64,000 bases of DNA, taken from the NCBI GenBank assembly GCA_039680605.1, contig JBDKTA010000061.1, forward strand, positions 1-64,000, given 5' to 3'. This stretch comes from Planctomycetaceae bacterium (lineage in GTDB: Bacteria; Planctomycetota; Phycisphaerae; SM23-33). Under the pieces are notes generated by a model. That model saw nothing but the letters and a program-made list of their open reading frames with translations, was not told the origin of the DNA and ran no database searches. Positions 1-7,610 of the stretch are shown piece after piece (positions within the stretch are counted from its first letter, which is position 1; every line of letters starts with the position of its first letter). The translations under genes were made by a program, and so were the position numbers.

Positions 1-52
1 CGTCGCACATTGCCAACACACGCTTACGTAAATCCATTGAGTATGCTTTCAT
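1..52 (-). CDS. IS630-family transposase, N-terminal fragment (runs off window)
   Basis: Reading the minus strand from an ATG at 50-52 gives MKAYSMDLRKRVLAMCD before the window edge. This is the characteristic start of the helix-turn-helix half of IS630-type transposases (M-K-A-Y-S-x-D-L-R-x-R). Only 17 residues are visible, so I cannot tell whether the element is intact or a remnant. The enzyme would catalyse cut-and-paste transposition into TA dinucleotides. No terminal inverted repeat can be recognised in 53-277, where one should lie if the element is complete; that stretch otherwise holds nothing I can assign. Confidence 0.6.
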   Translation of the reverse strand, partial: MKAYSMDLRKRVLAMCD

Positions 53-277
53 TTCAAGCCTCCATGCTTGACCCAAGCATACACAACTTCTTCAGAGGGC
101 GCTAGATGTGTTCGTGACTTGCTCTAAACGGAACCTCAATCCCTGGGCCGCCAAGAAGTGCGACGGGTGGCATGGCTACACGGGTAGATAGAAACAGGTG
201 GCACGAGACCCGGATGGCACTCGGCAGGGTGGGAGTGAGTTTGGAGCCCGCACTCCGGGGTCTGAGCGAGTCGCCTT

Positions 278-1429
278 TCAGTGTCGCGCGGGTGATTCGG
301 GAGCGATCTTCCGCAACGGCACGTAGCCGCTGCGGGCGACGGTGCGCTGGCCGGCGTCGGAGAGGAACCAGCGGGCGAGCTTGCCGGCCGCGCTGTCCAT
401 GTCGAGGCCCTTGCGGTACACCAGGTACACCTCCGTCACCAGCGGGTACTTCCGCGAGGCGATGGTCTCGGTGCTGGGCGCCACGCCGTCAATGGCGGCC
501 AGCTTCGTGCCAGGCAGCGAGGCCATGAACTTGTCGTAGTAGTAGAACGTGAAACCGATGCCGTGTTGATCTTCAGGCAGGCGGTTGTAGGGGCCCATCA
601 TCGACATGGCCGTCATGTTCGTGCCAGCCTTAATGGTCTTGCCACGCATGACCAGTCTCTCCAAGGTCACCTGGCTGCCGGAGTTCCTCTCGCGAACGTA
701 GGCATGGATGCCTTGGTTGGGCATTGGCCAACCGATCTTCTCCCAGAGCTTGATCTCGCCGGCGTAGATCTTTCGGATCTGATCGACGGTCAGGCCGGGG
801 AGGGGGTTCTTCTCGTTGAGCAGGAACACGAAGGCGTCCAGGGCGACGGGCTGATAGACCAGTTCGACGCGGGACTTCTTCATCAGGGCCTCTTCGTCGT
901 CGGAGGCCTTGCGGCACAGCAGCGCCAGGTCGGACTTGCCCTGGATGACGTTGACGAAGGCTTTGTCGGTGCCGGTGTGGTCGGTCTTCTCCAGCAGAAG
1001 CGTTTCGAAGTAATCTTCCTTGAGCGATCGCAGCGGTGGGACGTTGTTGGCTGCAACCAGGGGAGCCCGCCACCGTTCACCGCGCCCTGGGGCCGGCGGG
1101 AAGCTGTTTCGCACGGGTGCCAGCCGTTTGTTGCCGCCATTGTCCAGAACCCACAGATAATCGCGGTAAGTCAGGACACACGCCGCCAGCACGCCCAGCG
1201 GGTTGGCCGAAGTCGAACCGTCGACGCGGGGATAGGACGCGATGTCGAACCGCAGAGGCTCGCTCTCCGGGCGCGCCGCCGGTTGGGACGCTGGCGCCTC
1301 GTTCGTCCGCGCCTGGGCCTGCTGGCGGACGGGCGGGTCGCTGGTCTGCGGTTGCGCGCCGGCCGCCGCGCACAATGCGGCGACGATTGCACACAGAACG
1401 GTCAGGACGGCGACGTGCAGCGTTTTCAT
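278..1429 (-). CDS. PstS-like phosphate ABC transporter substrate-binding protein
   Basis: Predicted periplasmic binding protein of the PBP2/PstS type (383 residues). I chose the ATG at 1427-1429 (MKTLHVAVLTVL...) over one six codons upstream because AAAGGGG lies just before it and it starts a clean signal peptide ending near AAAGAQ. The mature protein begins with the family signature YPRVDGSTSANPL (phosphate-loop DGSTS) and later has SDLALLCRKASDDE, LNEKNPLPGLTVDQIRKIYAGEI and RERNSGSQVTLERLV, all typical of PstS-like proteins. In Pst systems such proteins deliver phosphate to PstCAB, but no permease or ATPase gene is adjacent, so this may be an orphan phosphate sensor or scavenger. The C-terminus (WFLSDAGQRTVARSGYVPL) is complete. 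Confidence 0.85.
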   Translation of the reverse strand: MKTLHVAVLTVLCAIVAALCAAAGAQPQTSDPPVRQQAQARTNEAPASQPAARPESEPLRFDIASYPRVDGSTSANPLGVLAACVLTYRDYLWVLDNGGNKRLAPVRNSFPPAPGRGERWRAPLVAANNVPPLRSLKEDYFETLLLEKTDHTGTDKAFVNVIQGKSDLALLCRKASDDEEALMKKSRVELVYQPVALDAFVFLLNEKNPLPGLTVDQIRKIYAGEIKLWEKIGWPMPNQGIHAYVRERNSGSQVTLERLVMRGKTIKAGTNMTAMSMMGPYNRLPEDQHGIGFTFYYYDKFMASLPGTKLAAIDGVAPSTETIASRKYPLVTEVYLVYRKGLDMDSAAGKLARWFLSDAGQRTVARSGYVPLRKIAPESPARH

Positions 1430-1594
1430 GGTGTACCCCTTTCCCATAAAAGAGAAGCATTGCGAAGAAGTCTACCCCAGGTGCGGACCGGAGGCAACAG
1501 GGGAGAGACCCTTCAGACATCTGGCGTCGGGGAACGCTGGACTCCGCTGCGCTGCGTCCAGCCGTGGATGAAACCCATCCATTCATCCACCCAA

Positions 1595-1624
1595 CCATCC
1601 ATCCATCCATCCATCCATCCATCC
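1595..1624. repeat. ATCC tetranucleotide microsatellite
   Basis: A pure run of the 4-nt unit CATC occupies about 1595-1624, with degenerate copies extending it to roughly 1576-1628. It lies upstream of the pstS-like gene and downstream of the aldo/keto reductase gene on the minus strand, outside coding sequence. It should be prone to slippage. Confidence 0.9.
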
Positions 1625-1666
1625 GTCCGCCATGCCACCTGCCGCGCGAATTGAACAACTTCCAAA

Positions 1667-1686
1667 GCGGCAGCTAAGGCTGCCGC
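1667..1686 (-). terminator. Hairpin downstream of the aldo/keto reductase gene
   Basis: A perfect 8-bp stem (GCGGCAGC / GCTGCCGC) with a 4-nt loop sits about 40 nt past the stop codon of the aldo/keto reductase gene. On the minus strand it is followed by TTT and a T-containing tract, so it could be a weak intrinsic terminator. It could equally be one of the dispersed palindromes of this genome. Nothing else is recognisable in the 298-bp gap 1430-1727 beyond this and the ATCC microsatellite. Confidence 0.4.
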
Positions 1687-1727
1687 ACTCCATAGGGCCC
1701 ATCCTTCCGTCGTTTCGCAGTTGGCGG

Positions 1728-2723
1728 TTACTTTCGCCAGCTTCGGATGGGCGGGTATTCGGCGTAGACGGCGTTGCCGGGCGGGTTGATCTGGTCGATG
1801 GCCGCCAGCGTCTCGGCGTCAAGGGTCACGTCGAGGCTCTTGAGGTTGTCTTGGAACTGCTCGAGCGTACGCGGGCCCAGGATCACGCTGTGGACCAGCG
1901 GATTCTGCAGCAGCCACGCCAGGGAGAGCTGGCTCATCGGCACCGAAAGCTTTTCGCACAGCGGCACGAGCTTCTCGACGATGTCGTAATACTTCTCGGC
2001 GTTGGGGTCGTTGGCGCGCAGGCGGAACTTGCGGGCCATGCGGCTGTCGGCTGGGGGCTCGGCGCCGCGGCGGTACTTGCCGGTCAGCCATCCGTCCTGC
2101 AGCGGGCTGTAGACCGTCACGCCGATGCCGTACTTTTCGCACAGGTGGAGGATGTCGTTCTCCGGCAGGCGGTTGGTGATGCTGTAGTTGAGCTGCTCGC
2201 AGCAGAAGCGTTCCATGCCGTGCAACTGGCTGGTGAGCTGGGCCTCGACGAGCTTCCAGGCCGGATAGCACGACGAGCCGATGTATCGCACCTTGCCCTG
2301 GCGCACCAGGTCGGTGAAGGCCCCGAGCATCTCTTCCGTCGGCGTCTGCGGCCATTGCCAGTCTGGGCGGTGGATCAGCAGCAGGTCGATGTGGTCGGTC
2401 TGCAGGCGTTTGAGCGACCGCTCGGCAGCGGCCATGATGTGGTAGCGGCTCGAGCCGCCTTCGTTGGGCCACTTGCTCCAGGGCGCCCAGCACTTGGTGG
2501 CCAGGACGACCTTGTCGCGGCGGTCGGCCAGGGCGCGGCCGACGATGAGTTCGGACTCGCCGTAGCAGTCGGCGGTGTCGATGAAGTTGATCCCCGCGTC
2601 GACGGCAGCGTGGATGATGCTCGTGCCTTGTTCTTCATCGGCGTCGAGTTTGAGGAAGTTCATCGTGCCCAGGCAGAGGGTGGAGACTTTCAGCCCGGTT
2701 CGGCCGAGATTGACATATCGCAT
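1728..2723 (-). CDS. Aldo/keto reductase
   Basis: Predicted cytoplasmic NADPH-dependent (beta/alpha)8-barrel oxidoreductase of 331 residues. It begins MRYVNLGRTGLKVSTLCLGT, the standard AKR opening. The catalytic tetrad is visible: Asp and Tyr in FIDTADCYGESE, Lys in VVLATKCW and His in IDLLLIHRPDW. The coenzyme-binding C-terminal part (SVILGPRTLEQFQDN) is present. GGAGG lies 8 nt before the ATG, supporting the start. It follows the sialate esterase gene on the same strand across a 71-bp palindrome, so co-transcription with it is uncertain. The substrate is unknown; relatives reduce sugar aldehydes and ketones, which fits the carbohydrate-rich neighbourhood. Confidence 0.92.
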   Translation of the reverse strand: MRYVNLGRTGLKVSTLCLGTMNFLKLDADEEQGTSIIHAAVDAGINFIDTADCYGESELIVGRALADRRDKVVLATKCWAPWSKWPNEGGSSRYHIMAAAERSLKRLQTDHIDLLLIHRPDWQWPQTPTEEMLGAFTDLVRQGKVRYIGSSCYPAWKLVEAQLTSQLHGMERFCCEQLNYSITNRLPENDILHLCEKYGIGVTVYSPLQDGWLTGKYRRGAEPPADSRMARKFRLRANDPNAEKYYDIVEKLVPLCEKLSVPMSQLSLAWLLQNPLVHSVILGPRTLEQFQDNLKSLDVTLDAETLAAIDQINPPGNAVYAEYPPIRSWRK

Positions 2724-2735
2724 TTCAAGTCCTCC

Positions 2736-2806
2736 GGTGGCACAGGCTTTCCAGCCTGTGGCTCAGAACAATACTATGGCTCACAGCCTGGAAAGGCTGT
2801 GCCACC
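2736..2806. repeat. Inverted pair of hairpins (GGTGGCACAG family) abutting a stop codon
   Basis: Left arm 2736-2760 and right arm 2782-2806 are 25 nt each and nearly perfect reverse complements. Each arm is also its own hairpin (CACAGGCT-TTCC-AGCCTGTG on the left). The two arms differ at two positions that swap G for C and C for G, so pairing inside each hairpin is kept. The right edge overlaps the stop codon of the sialate esterase gene (2806-2808). Confidence 0.9.
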
Positions 2807-4212
2807 TATTGATCCCAGTCGTCGGTTCGGAAGGGCGAGGCGGGCAGTCCGGCGCCGTTGACCAGGTTGCAGTCGGGGTTGTTGGCCCAGGCGTAGCGGA
2901 CGGCCTTGGGATTGCTCGCGCCGCTGATCACGACGGTATCGCCCTTGACGGTCGCCTGTGCCCAGACGAACTTCTTGTCGTCGCCGGCGACGGCGAAGCC
3001 CTTGAGCTTTTCGCCCTTGCGGGCGGCCAGTCCCTGGGCGTGATCGAAGCTCAGGATGACCTTGTCGCCGTCGATCTTCATCGCCTTGTACAGCGGACCG
3101 CTGTAGACGAGTTTCTTGTCGTACACGGTGCCCAGGGCCCATAAAGCCAGGCGCTTGCCGACGTCCTGCTTGTTGCCGGGATGGATGTTGCCCGCCTCGC
3201 CGATGTCAATCGTGACGGCGATGCCCGTTTTGGGCAGTGCCAGCGACTTGAGCTCGGCTTCGCGCACCATCGCCCATCCGCTGCCCTCGACGGGCTGCTT
3301 CTGCGGGGCCTGGAAGTTGGGCAGCTGCACGGTCAGGAAGCATGCCGACTCGTCGCCCCAGGCGTCGCGCCAGGTCTTGATCAGTGTCGCCAGTTGCGTC
3401 ACGTAGAGCTTGCCTTTTCCGGCGTTGGACTCGCCCTGGTACCACAGGAACCCGCGCAGGCCGTACGGCGCCAGCGGGGCGATCATGCCGTTGTACAAGT
3501 CGCCGCCGCCAGCGCTGCGTCGAGCGCCTCTTCGCCGCGGGGCGGGCGTGGCCTTGGGCGCATCGGCTTTGGCGTCGTCGGTCTTAGGCGCCGCGGGCAA
3601 CCACGACTCGATCGGTGTTCCGCCGACGGAGGAATTGATCAGCCCCACAGGCTGCTTGAGGGCCGTGTGCAATTCGCGCCCGAAGTAATACGCCGTGGCC
3701 GAAAATCCCATCACCGTCTGGGGCGTGCAGACGTGCCAGGCGCCGGCGCAGTCGCCAGCCGGAGCGGGCGCACCGGCCTGGTTGACCGTGAACATGCGAA
3801 TGTGCGGGTAATTGGCCTTGGCCGCCTCGGCCTTGGCGTTGCCCGACTGCGAGACGCGCCACCACATGTTCGACTGCCCGCTGCCCAGCCACACCTCGCC
3901 GACCAGCACGTCGTTGACGGTGAGGGTCTTGTCGCCGGCCGATACTACCAGCTTGCCCGCCGTGCCGCTCTTGAGCCCTTTGAACTCGACGCTCCACTTG
4001 CCCTCCTTGTCGGCCGTGGCGGTGAGCTTCTGACCGGCAAAGGCGACGGTGACCTTCGCATCGGCCGGCGCCCATCCCCACACGGGCGCATCCTTTTCGG
4101 CCTGGAGCACCATGTGGTCGGAGATAATCGCCGGCAGCTTAAGCTCCCCGGCGGCGAAGGCGGGGGAAACGACAAGTAAGCACGCTATGGCGGCAAGAGT
4201 GAATCGTTGCAT
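2806..4212 (-). CDS. Sialate O-acetylesterase (SASA / DUF303 family)
   Basis: Predicted exported esterase of 468 residues that removes O-acetyl groups from sialic acids or other acetylated glycans. The start MQRFTLAAIACLL at 4210-4212 is preceded by AAAGGAC and opens a signal peptide ending near SPAFAAG; longer upstream reading is unlikely. Family landmarks are LPAIISDHMVLQ at the mature N-terminus, LGSGQSNMWWR with the catalytic Ser, and DIGEAGNIHPGNKQDVG with the Asp and His of the C-terminal catalytic block. A proline/alanine- and arginine-rich insert (about residues 245-265) separates the halves. The stop codon overlaps the right arm of the 2736-2806 palindrome. Role inferred: deacetylation of polysaccharides in the periplasm together with the glycoside hydrolases further along. 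Confidence 0.9.
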   Translation of the reverse strand: MQRFTLAAIACLLVVSPAFAAGELKLPAIISDHMVLQAEKDAPVWGWAPADAKVTVAFAGQKLTATADKEGKWSVEFKGLKSGTAGKLVVSAGDKTLTVNDVLVGEVWLGSGQSNMWWRVSQSGNAKAEAAKANYPHIRMFTVNQAGAPAPAGDCAGAWHVCTPQTVMGFSATAYYFGRELHTALKQPVGLINSSVGGTPIESWLPAAPKTDDAKADAPKATPAPRRRGARRSAGGGDLYNGMIAPLAPYGLRGFLWYQGESNAGKGKLYVTQLATLIKTWRDAWGDESACFLTVQLPNFQAPQKQPVEGSGWAMVREAELKSLALPKTGIAVTIDIGEAGNIHPGNKQDVGKRLALWALGTVYDKKLVYSGPLYKAMKIDGDKVILSFDHAQGLAARKGEKLKGFAVAGDDKKFVWAQATVKGDTVVISGASNPKAVRYAWANNPDCNLVNGAGLPASPFRTDDWDQ

Positions 4213-4355
4213 TGCAGTTGTCCTTTCTGGAGCGAAGGCGATGTCTTGTATTTGAACAAGCGAATCGAACAGAGGTTTCTTGTGTGAGGACCAGCGGTTC
4301 CGGGACCATTCCGCATGGCGGCTGGAAACGGCCGTCATGGCATCGAGACGGTCTT

Positions 4356-4384
4356 CCTCACCACTCACCACTCACCACTCACAA
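4356..4384. repeat. CACTCAC short tandem array
   Basis: Four to five near-perfect copies of the 7-nt unit CACTCAC occupy 4356-4384, ending 6 nt before the stop codon of the SDR gene on the minus strand. No complementary arm is seen nearby. Confidence 0.8.
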
Positions 4385-4390
4385 CTTCTC

Positions 4391-5161
4391 TCACAGGCAC
4401 GTATATCCGCCGTCGATGATCAGGTCGGCGCCGGTCATGTAGCTCGAGGCGTTGGAGGCCAGGTACACGACGGCTGGGCCGAGTTCTTCGGGTCGGCCGG
4501 GTCGTCCGAGGGGAATGCGGTCCATCCAGACGCCGCCGAACTTGGGGTCGGCGAAGAACGGCTGAGCCATCGGCGTGGCCATGTAGCCCGGCGAGATCGA
4601 GTTGACCCGCACGCCGCGGGGCGCCCACTCGACGGCCAGCGACTTGGTCAGGTGGACGACGGCCGCCTTCGAGGCATTGTACGACGCCTGGCACTGGGGA
4701 ACGTTGACGATGGACCCGGACATCGAGGCGATGTTGATGATCGACCCGCCGCCGCGCTCGAGCATCTCGCTGCCGACGGCCTGGCTGGTGATGAACACGC
4801 CATTGAGGTTGACGTTCATCACGCGGTGCCAGTCTTCGAGCTTGGCGTCCTCGGCGCGGTCCCACTGCACGATCCCGGCGTTGTTGACCAGCACGTCGAT
4901 GGTGTCGAAGCGCTCGATGACCGCGTCGACGGCCGCGTTGACGCTGGCGGCGTCTGTGACGTCCATGTGGAGGAAGAGGGCCTCGCGTCCGAGGTCTTCG
5001 ACGTCGCCGGCGGCCTTTTCGCCCGTCTCGTCGTTGACTTCGGCGATGACGACGTCAGCCCCGGCGTTTGCCAGCGCCAAGGCCATTTCATACCCGAGCC
5101 CCTGCCCGGCGCCGGTGACCATGGCGACCTTGCCCGAAAGATTAAACGGATCTATCAACAT
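4391..5161 (-). CDS. SDR family NAD(P)-dependent oxidoreductase
   Basis: Classical short-chain dehydrogenase/reductase of 256 residues. The start MLIDPFNLSGKVAMVTGAG at 5159-5161 follows AGGAGA and gives the normal family length; a much longer upstream reading has no ribosome site. Visible landmarks: nucleotide-binding TGAGQGLG, NNAG in VLVNNAGIV, catalytic Ser region SMSGSIVNVPQ, catalytic YNASK, and ISPGYMATPM. The pattern resembles gluconate 5-dehydrogenase and 3-ketoacyl-reductase-like sugar dehydrogenases, but the substrate cannot be read from sequence. It is cytoplasmic and probably takes part in sugar or uronate catabolism. Confidence 0.92.
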   Translation of the reverse strand: MLIDPFNLSGKVAMVTGAGQGLGYEMALALANAGADVVIAEVNDETGEKAAGDVEDLGREALFLHMDVTDAASVNAAVDAVIERFDTIDVLVNNAGIVQWDRAEDAKLEDWHRVMNVNLNGVFITSQAVGSEMLERGGGSIINIASMSGSIVNVPQCQASYNASKAAVVHLTKSLAVEWAPRGVRVNSISPGYMATPMAQPFFADPKFGGVWMDRIPLGRPGRPEELGPAVVYLASNASSYMTGADLIIDGGYTCL

Positions 5162-5288
5162 GCTCTGATCTCCTGATTGGCTGCGACCGTGAAGAATAGT
5201 CACCGCTTGACAGATGTAACGCAAGCGATAAATGATGGGCACGACTACCAGCAAGGCAGGGCTGCCGCTCTGCCAGCCGAAGATGTGT

Positions 5289-5771
5289 TCATTCTGCCGG
5301 AGCGGCCTGGGTGGCGGGCTGGGTCTCGACGGGGCGGTTCCATCGCTGCATGCGTTCGTTGTAGTAGGTTTCCCACAAGGGGATCTGATCATCCCGCAGC
5401 AGGGGCCTGATCTGCCGATCGAGTTGCCGGGTCTGGGCGATGAGTTCGGGCTGGAGCTGCCGGCGAATCTTCAGCATTTCCTGGACGTGGTCCTGAATCA
5501 CCGGCCGCACACGTGCTTCCTGGTCCTTGCTGAGCCCAACGGTCTCGTCGATGCGCTTCATATACCGCTCTGTCAGATACGCCGGGTCGCTCCAGCGCCC
5601 GGCCGGTTGAGAGGTGAACAGGTTTGGCACCGAGGGAAAGATGGCGGAGATGCCCACGCCCATGGTCACGCCGGCCAGCAGGATGATCACGCACAGCGCC
5701 AGCGCCGGCGCGACGCGGACCTTTGCGGCCGGTCGCAGGGCGTCACGTTCGGGTTTTTGTACGCCGTTCAT
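5289..5771 (-). CDS. Membrane-anchored periplasmic helical protein, third gene of ECF sigma operon
   Basis: 160 residues: a cytoplasmic N-terminus of about 22 residues, one transmembrane helix (VAPALALCVIILLAGVTMGV) and a charged, helix-rich periplasmic domain. The pattern 'LSKDQEARVRPVIQDHVQEM' and 'LLRDDQIPLWETYYNE' resembles the CpxP/Spy/CnrX-type helical fold seen in periplasmic sensors and chaperones. Its start codon overlaps the preceding stop (TGATG), so it is translationally coupled to the small membrane protein and, through it, to the sigma gene. By analogy with CnrYXH I infer a signal-sensing role; the His/Met ligands of CnrX are not evident, so metal sensing is not claimed. Confidence 0.75.
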   Translation of the reverse strand: MNGVQKPERDALRPAAKVRVAPALALCVIILLAGVTMGVGISAIFPSVPNLFTSQPAGRWSDPAYLTERYMKRIDETVGLSKDQEARVRPVIQDHVQEMLKIRRQLQPELIAQTRQLDRQIRPLLRDDQIPLWETYYNERMQRWNRPVETQPATQAAPAE

Positions 5772-6037
5772 CAGACCACCTTCAAGATGGGATCGAAAAG
5801 ATCCGCGATGACGTCCGCGCCCGGGTGCGCAAAGACCAAGGCGGCCACGAGCACCGCGGCGGCCATCGTGGCGGCGGCGCCGGCGAAGCTCCAGATCATC
5901 CGCCGGCTGAACAGGGGCACGGCGGCGGCGACCGGGGCGGGCAGATCCGCCATCACCCAGGCCGCGACATCGACCAGGGGCGGGCGGCTGAGTCTGGCCT
6001 TGGCTGCCAGGTTCTGCATGTTCAGATTGTCGTTCAT
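5771..6037 (-). CDS. Small membrane protein, candidate anti-sigma factor
   Basis: 88 residues starting MNDNLNMQNLAAKARLSRPP at 6035-6037, chosen because GGAGG precedes it by 6 nt. A cytoplasmic half (about 45 residues with an amphipathic N-terminal helix) is followed by one strong transmembrane segment (MIWSFAGAAATMAAAVLVAA) and a short periplasmic tail. It lies 20 bp downstream of an ECF sigma gene and overlaps the next gene by one nucleotide. Size, topology and position match minimal anti-sigma factors such as CnrY, but no zinc-binding HxxxCxxC motif is present. Function is inferred from context only. Confidence 0.7.
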   Translation of the reverse strand: MNDNLNMQNLAAKARLSRPPLVDVAAWVMADLPAPVAAAVPLFSRRMIWSFAGAAATMAAAVLVAALVFAHPGADVIADLFDPILKVV

Positions 6038-6057
6038 AATTACCTCCGCCTCTTGTG

Positions 6058-6606
6058 TTATAGGTTCTCGATGCCCATCTTGTCCAGCACCGCCCGCAGC
6101 TTGCCTCGTGCCCGGTGGGCCTGCACTTTCACCATCGTCTGGCTCCACCCGGTGCGCTGAGCCACTTCGCTGACGGGCAGTTCTTCCAGGTACATCAGCG
6201 TCAGCACCAGCCGGTCGCGCGGGGGCAACTGCCCCAGCACCCTGTGAACCAGCTCGGCGGCCTCATCGGCGGCGGCAGGGTCGGCCTGGTCGTCCTTGGG
6301 GGCGTCCCAATCTTCCAAGGCCATGGTCTGGCGCTTCCGGTCCTGGTCTTTCCAGTGGCGATAACCCACGCGCGTGGCGATCCGGTTGAGCCAGTGGACG
6401 AACGGGGCCGTCCCGCGATAACCTTTCAAACTCACATACGCTTCCACGAACACGTCATGCACCAACTCCTCAAGCTGACTTTTGTCGCGCGTAAAATGCC
6501 ACATGCGCGCGGCAATGGCATTCTGATGCCGTCGAATCAGGCGGGCGTAAGCGTCTCGCTGCCCGGCCAGGGTCGCCTGGATGTCCTGCAAGTCTCCCGG
6601 TTCCAT
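6058..6606 (-). CDS. RNA polymerase ECF sigma factor
   Basis: 182-residue sigma-70 family protein. Region 2 is visible from about residue 17 (YARLIRRHQNAIAARMW... LEELVHDVFVEAYVSL, core-binding and -10 recognition), with WLNRIATRVGYRHWKDQ following. Region 4 begins near residue 125 (VLGQLPPRDRLVLTLMYLEE, then the helix-turn-helix VSEVAQRTGWSQTMVKVQAH). It would direct RNA polymerase to an alternative promoter set, probably including its own operon with the two membrane proteins downstream. No -35/-10 pair could be assigned upstream. Confidence 0.9.
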   Translation of the reverse strand: MEPGDLQDIQATLAGQRDAYARLIRRHQNAIAARMWHFTRDKSQLEELVHDVFVEAYVSLKGYRGTAPFVHWLNRIATRVGYRHWKDQDRKRQTMALEDWDAPKDDQADPAAADEAAELVHRVLGQLPPRDRLVLTLMYLEELPVSEVAQRTGWSQTMVKVQAHRARGKLRAVLDKMGIENL

Positions 6607-6860
6607 CGAAGAATACTATCTCCGCCTCCGGTCGCTCTGTCCACGACAAACGCCCGTCGATCATCCGCCCCTGGGCCGCGCTGGGGTCCGGGGCAACGGC
6701 GATCCTGATTGTGCGGTCACAGGCTCTCATCGGACAACTCCTCACATGGGTTGTAGCGCCGCCGGCGGAATAGTTACAGGCTCTGCCCTGAAAATACAGC
6801 CGTGTGACGGGAGGCGCAGAAGGGTGCCATGGCGGCCGTTTCTCAGCCGCCCCCGAATAT

Positions 6861-7000
6861 TTCACCGCGGAGATCGCAGAGACCGCAGAGGTGTCTTGAA
6901 TCAAAAGGCTTACAGAAACTTTACGAGTGGGTCTCATGGACGTTAGATGGTCTTGTTTTGAGCCAATTTGTTCTCTGCGTGCTTTGCGGTCTCTGCGGTT
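6861..7000. repeat. Inverted pair of 9-nt tandem arrays (CGCAGAGNN family)
   Basis: Left arm 6861-6894 contains tandem copies of a 9-nt unit (CGGAGATCG-type, CGCAGAGAC, CGCAGAGGT) after TTCACCG. Right arm 6971-7000 is the complementary form (TTCTCTGCG, CTCTGCGGT). The arms lie between divergent genes, the ECF operon and the Tyr-rich protein gene. In the 564-bp gap 6607-7170 I see nothing else except an unusual CTGCCTGCCGGCAGGCAGG palindrome near 7026-7044. Confidence 0.85.
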
Positions 7001-7170
7001 CATGCAGTTTTCGGGCTATGGCGACCTGCCTGCCGGCAGGCAGGCCCGCCGAACAATGCGTGCGATGCCACCCCGCGTTGAAATTCCCGCCCGCGTGTAA
7101 CCGCCGCCCGCGGCGGCGCACAAACCCGTTGGACAGGTGTAATACCTCACGAAAGAAAGGTCAGGTGAAG

Positions 7171-7506
7171 ATGATGTCTCATAGAAACAAGTTTCTGATC
7201 GGCGCGGCGGCAGCGGTGGCGGTTCTGGTAATGATGCCAGACCGCAGCGAGGCACGGGTAAGCATCAGCGTGGGCGTCGGCGGCGGAGGGTACTATTACG
7301 CACCTCCTGCGTATTATCCCCCGGCGTATCCCTCTGGATACGTCGTGAGATACCACTCCTACCCGTCGTACACGTACGGGTATTCTTACCCATACGTCCG
7401 GAGCTATCCGTACGTCGCGGCGCCTCGCTACCACTATTACTACCCGCGGCAGCATTACTACCACGATCGCTACGATCACCGCCGCGATCACTACCGCCGG
7501 CGCTGA
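7171..7506 (+). CDS. Small secreted tyrosine/proline/histidine-rich protein
   Basis: 111 residues. The start at 7171 (MMSHRNKFLIGAAAAVAVLV) is preceded by AGGTGAAG and opens a signal peptide ending near SEARV. The mature part is low complexity: after a Gly-rich stretch it is dominated by Tyr, Pro, Ser, then His and Arg (YYYAPPAYYPPAYPSG, and HYYYPRQHYYHDRYDHRR). No enzyme motif is present. Such composition suits an envelope or matrix structural protein, possibly oxidatively cross-linked or metal-binding, but that is inference. A strong intrinsic terminator follows within 30 nt, so it is a single-gene transcript. Confidence 0.75.
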   Translation: MMSHRNKFLIGAAAAVAVLVMMPDRSEARVSISVGVGGGGYYYAPPAYYPPAYPSGYVVRYHSYPSYTYGYSYPYVRSYPYVAAPRYHYYYPRQHYYHDRYDHRRDHYRRR

Positions 7507-7534
7507 CAGCCGGCAGGGCAACCATTGTCGCAAG

Positions 7535-7570
7535 GCCGCCGGAGCGTATGACCGCTCCGGCGGCTTTTTT
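7535..7570 (+). terminator. Rho-independent terminator
   Basis: A perfect 12-bp stem (GCCGCCGGAGCG / CGCTCCGGCGGC) with a 6-nt loop is followed directly by six T residues. It lies 28 nt after the stop of the Tyr-rich protein gene. Confidence 0.92.
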
Positions 7571-7610
7571 GATTGCGTTGCGGGCACTAGTGCTCTGTCA
7601 GCCGTGAAAC

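Noticed and set aside
563-1654. Long plus-strand open frame over the pstS-like gene
   Set aside because: It is the antisense shadow of a clear gene in GC-rich DNA, has no ribosome site and its translation is low-complexity.
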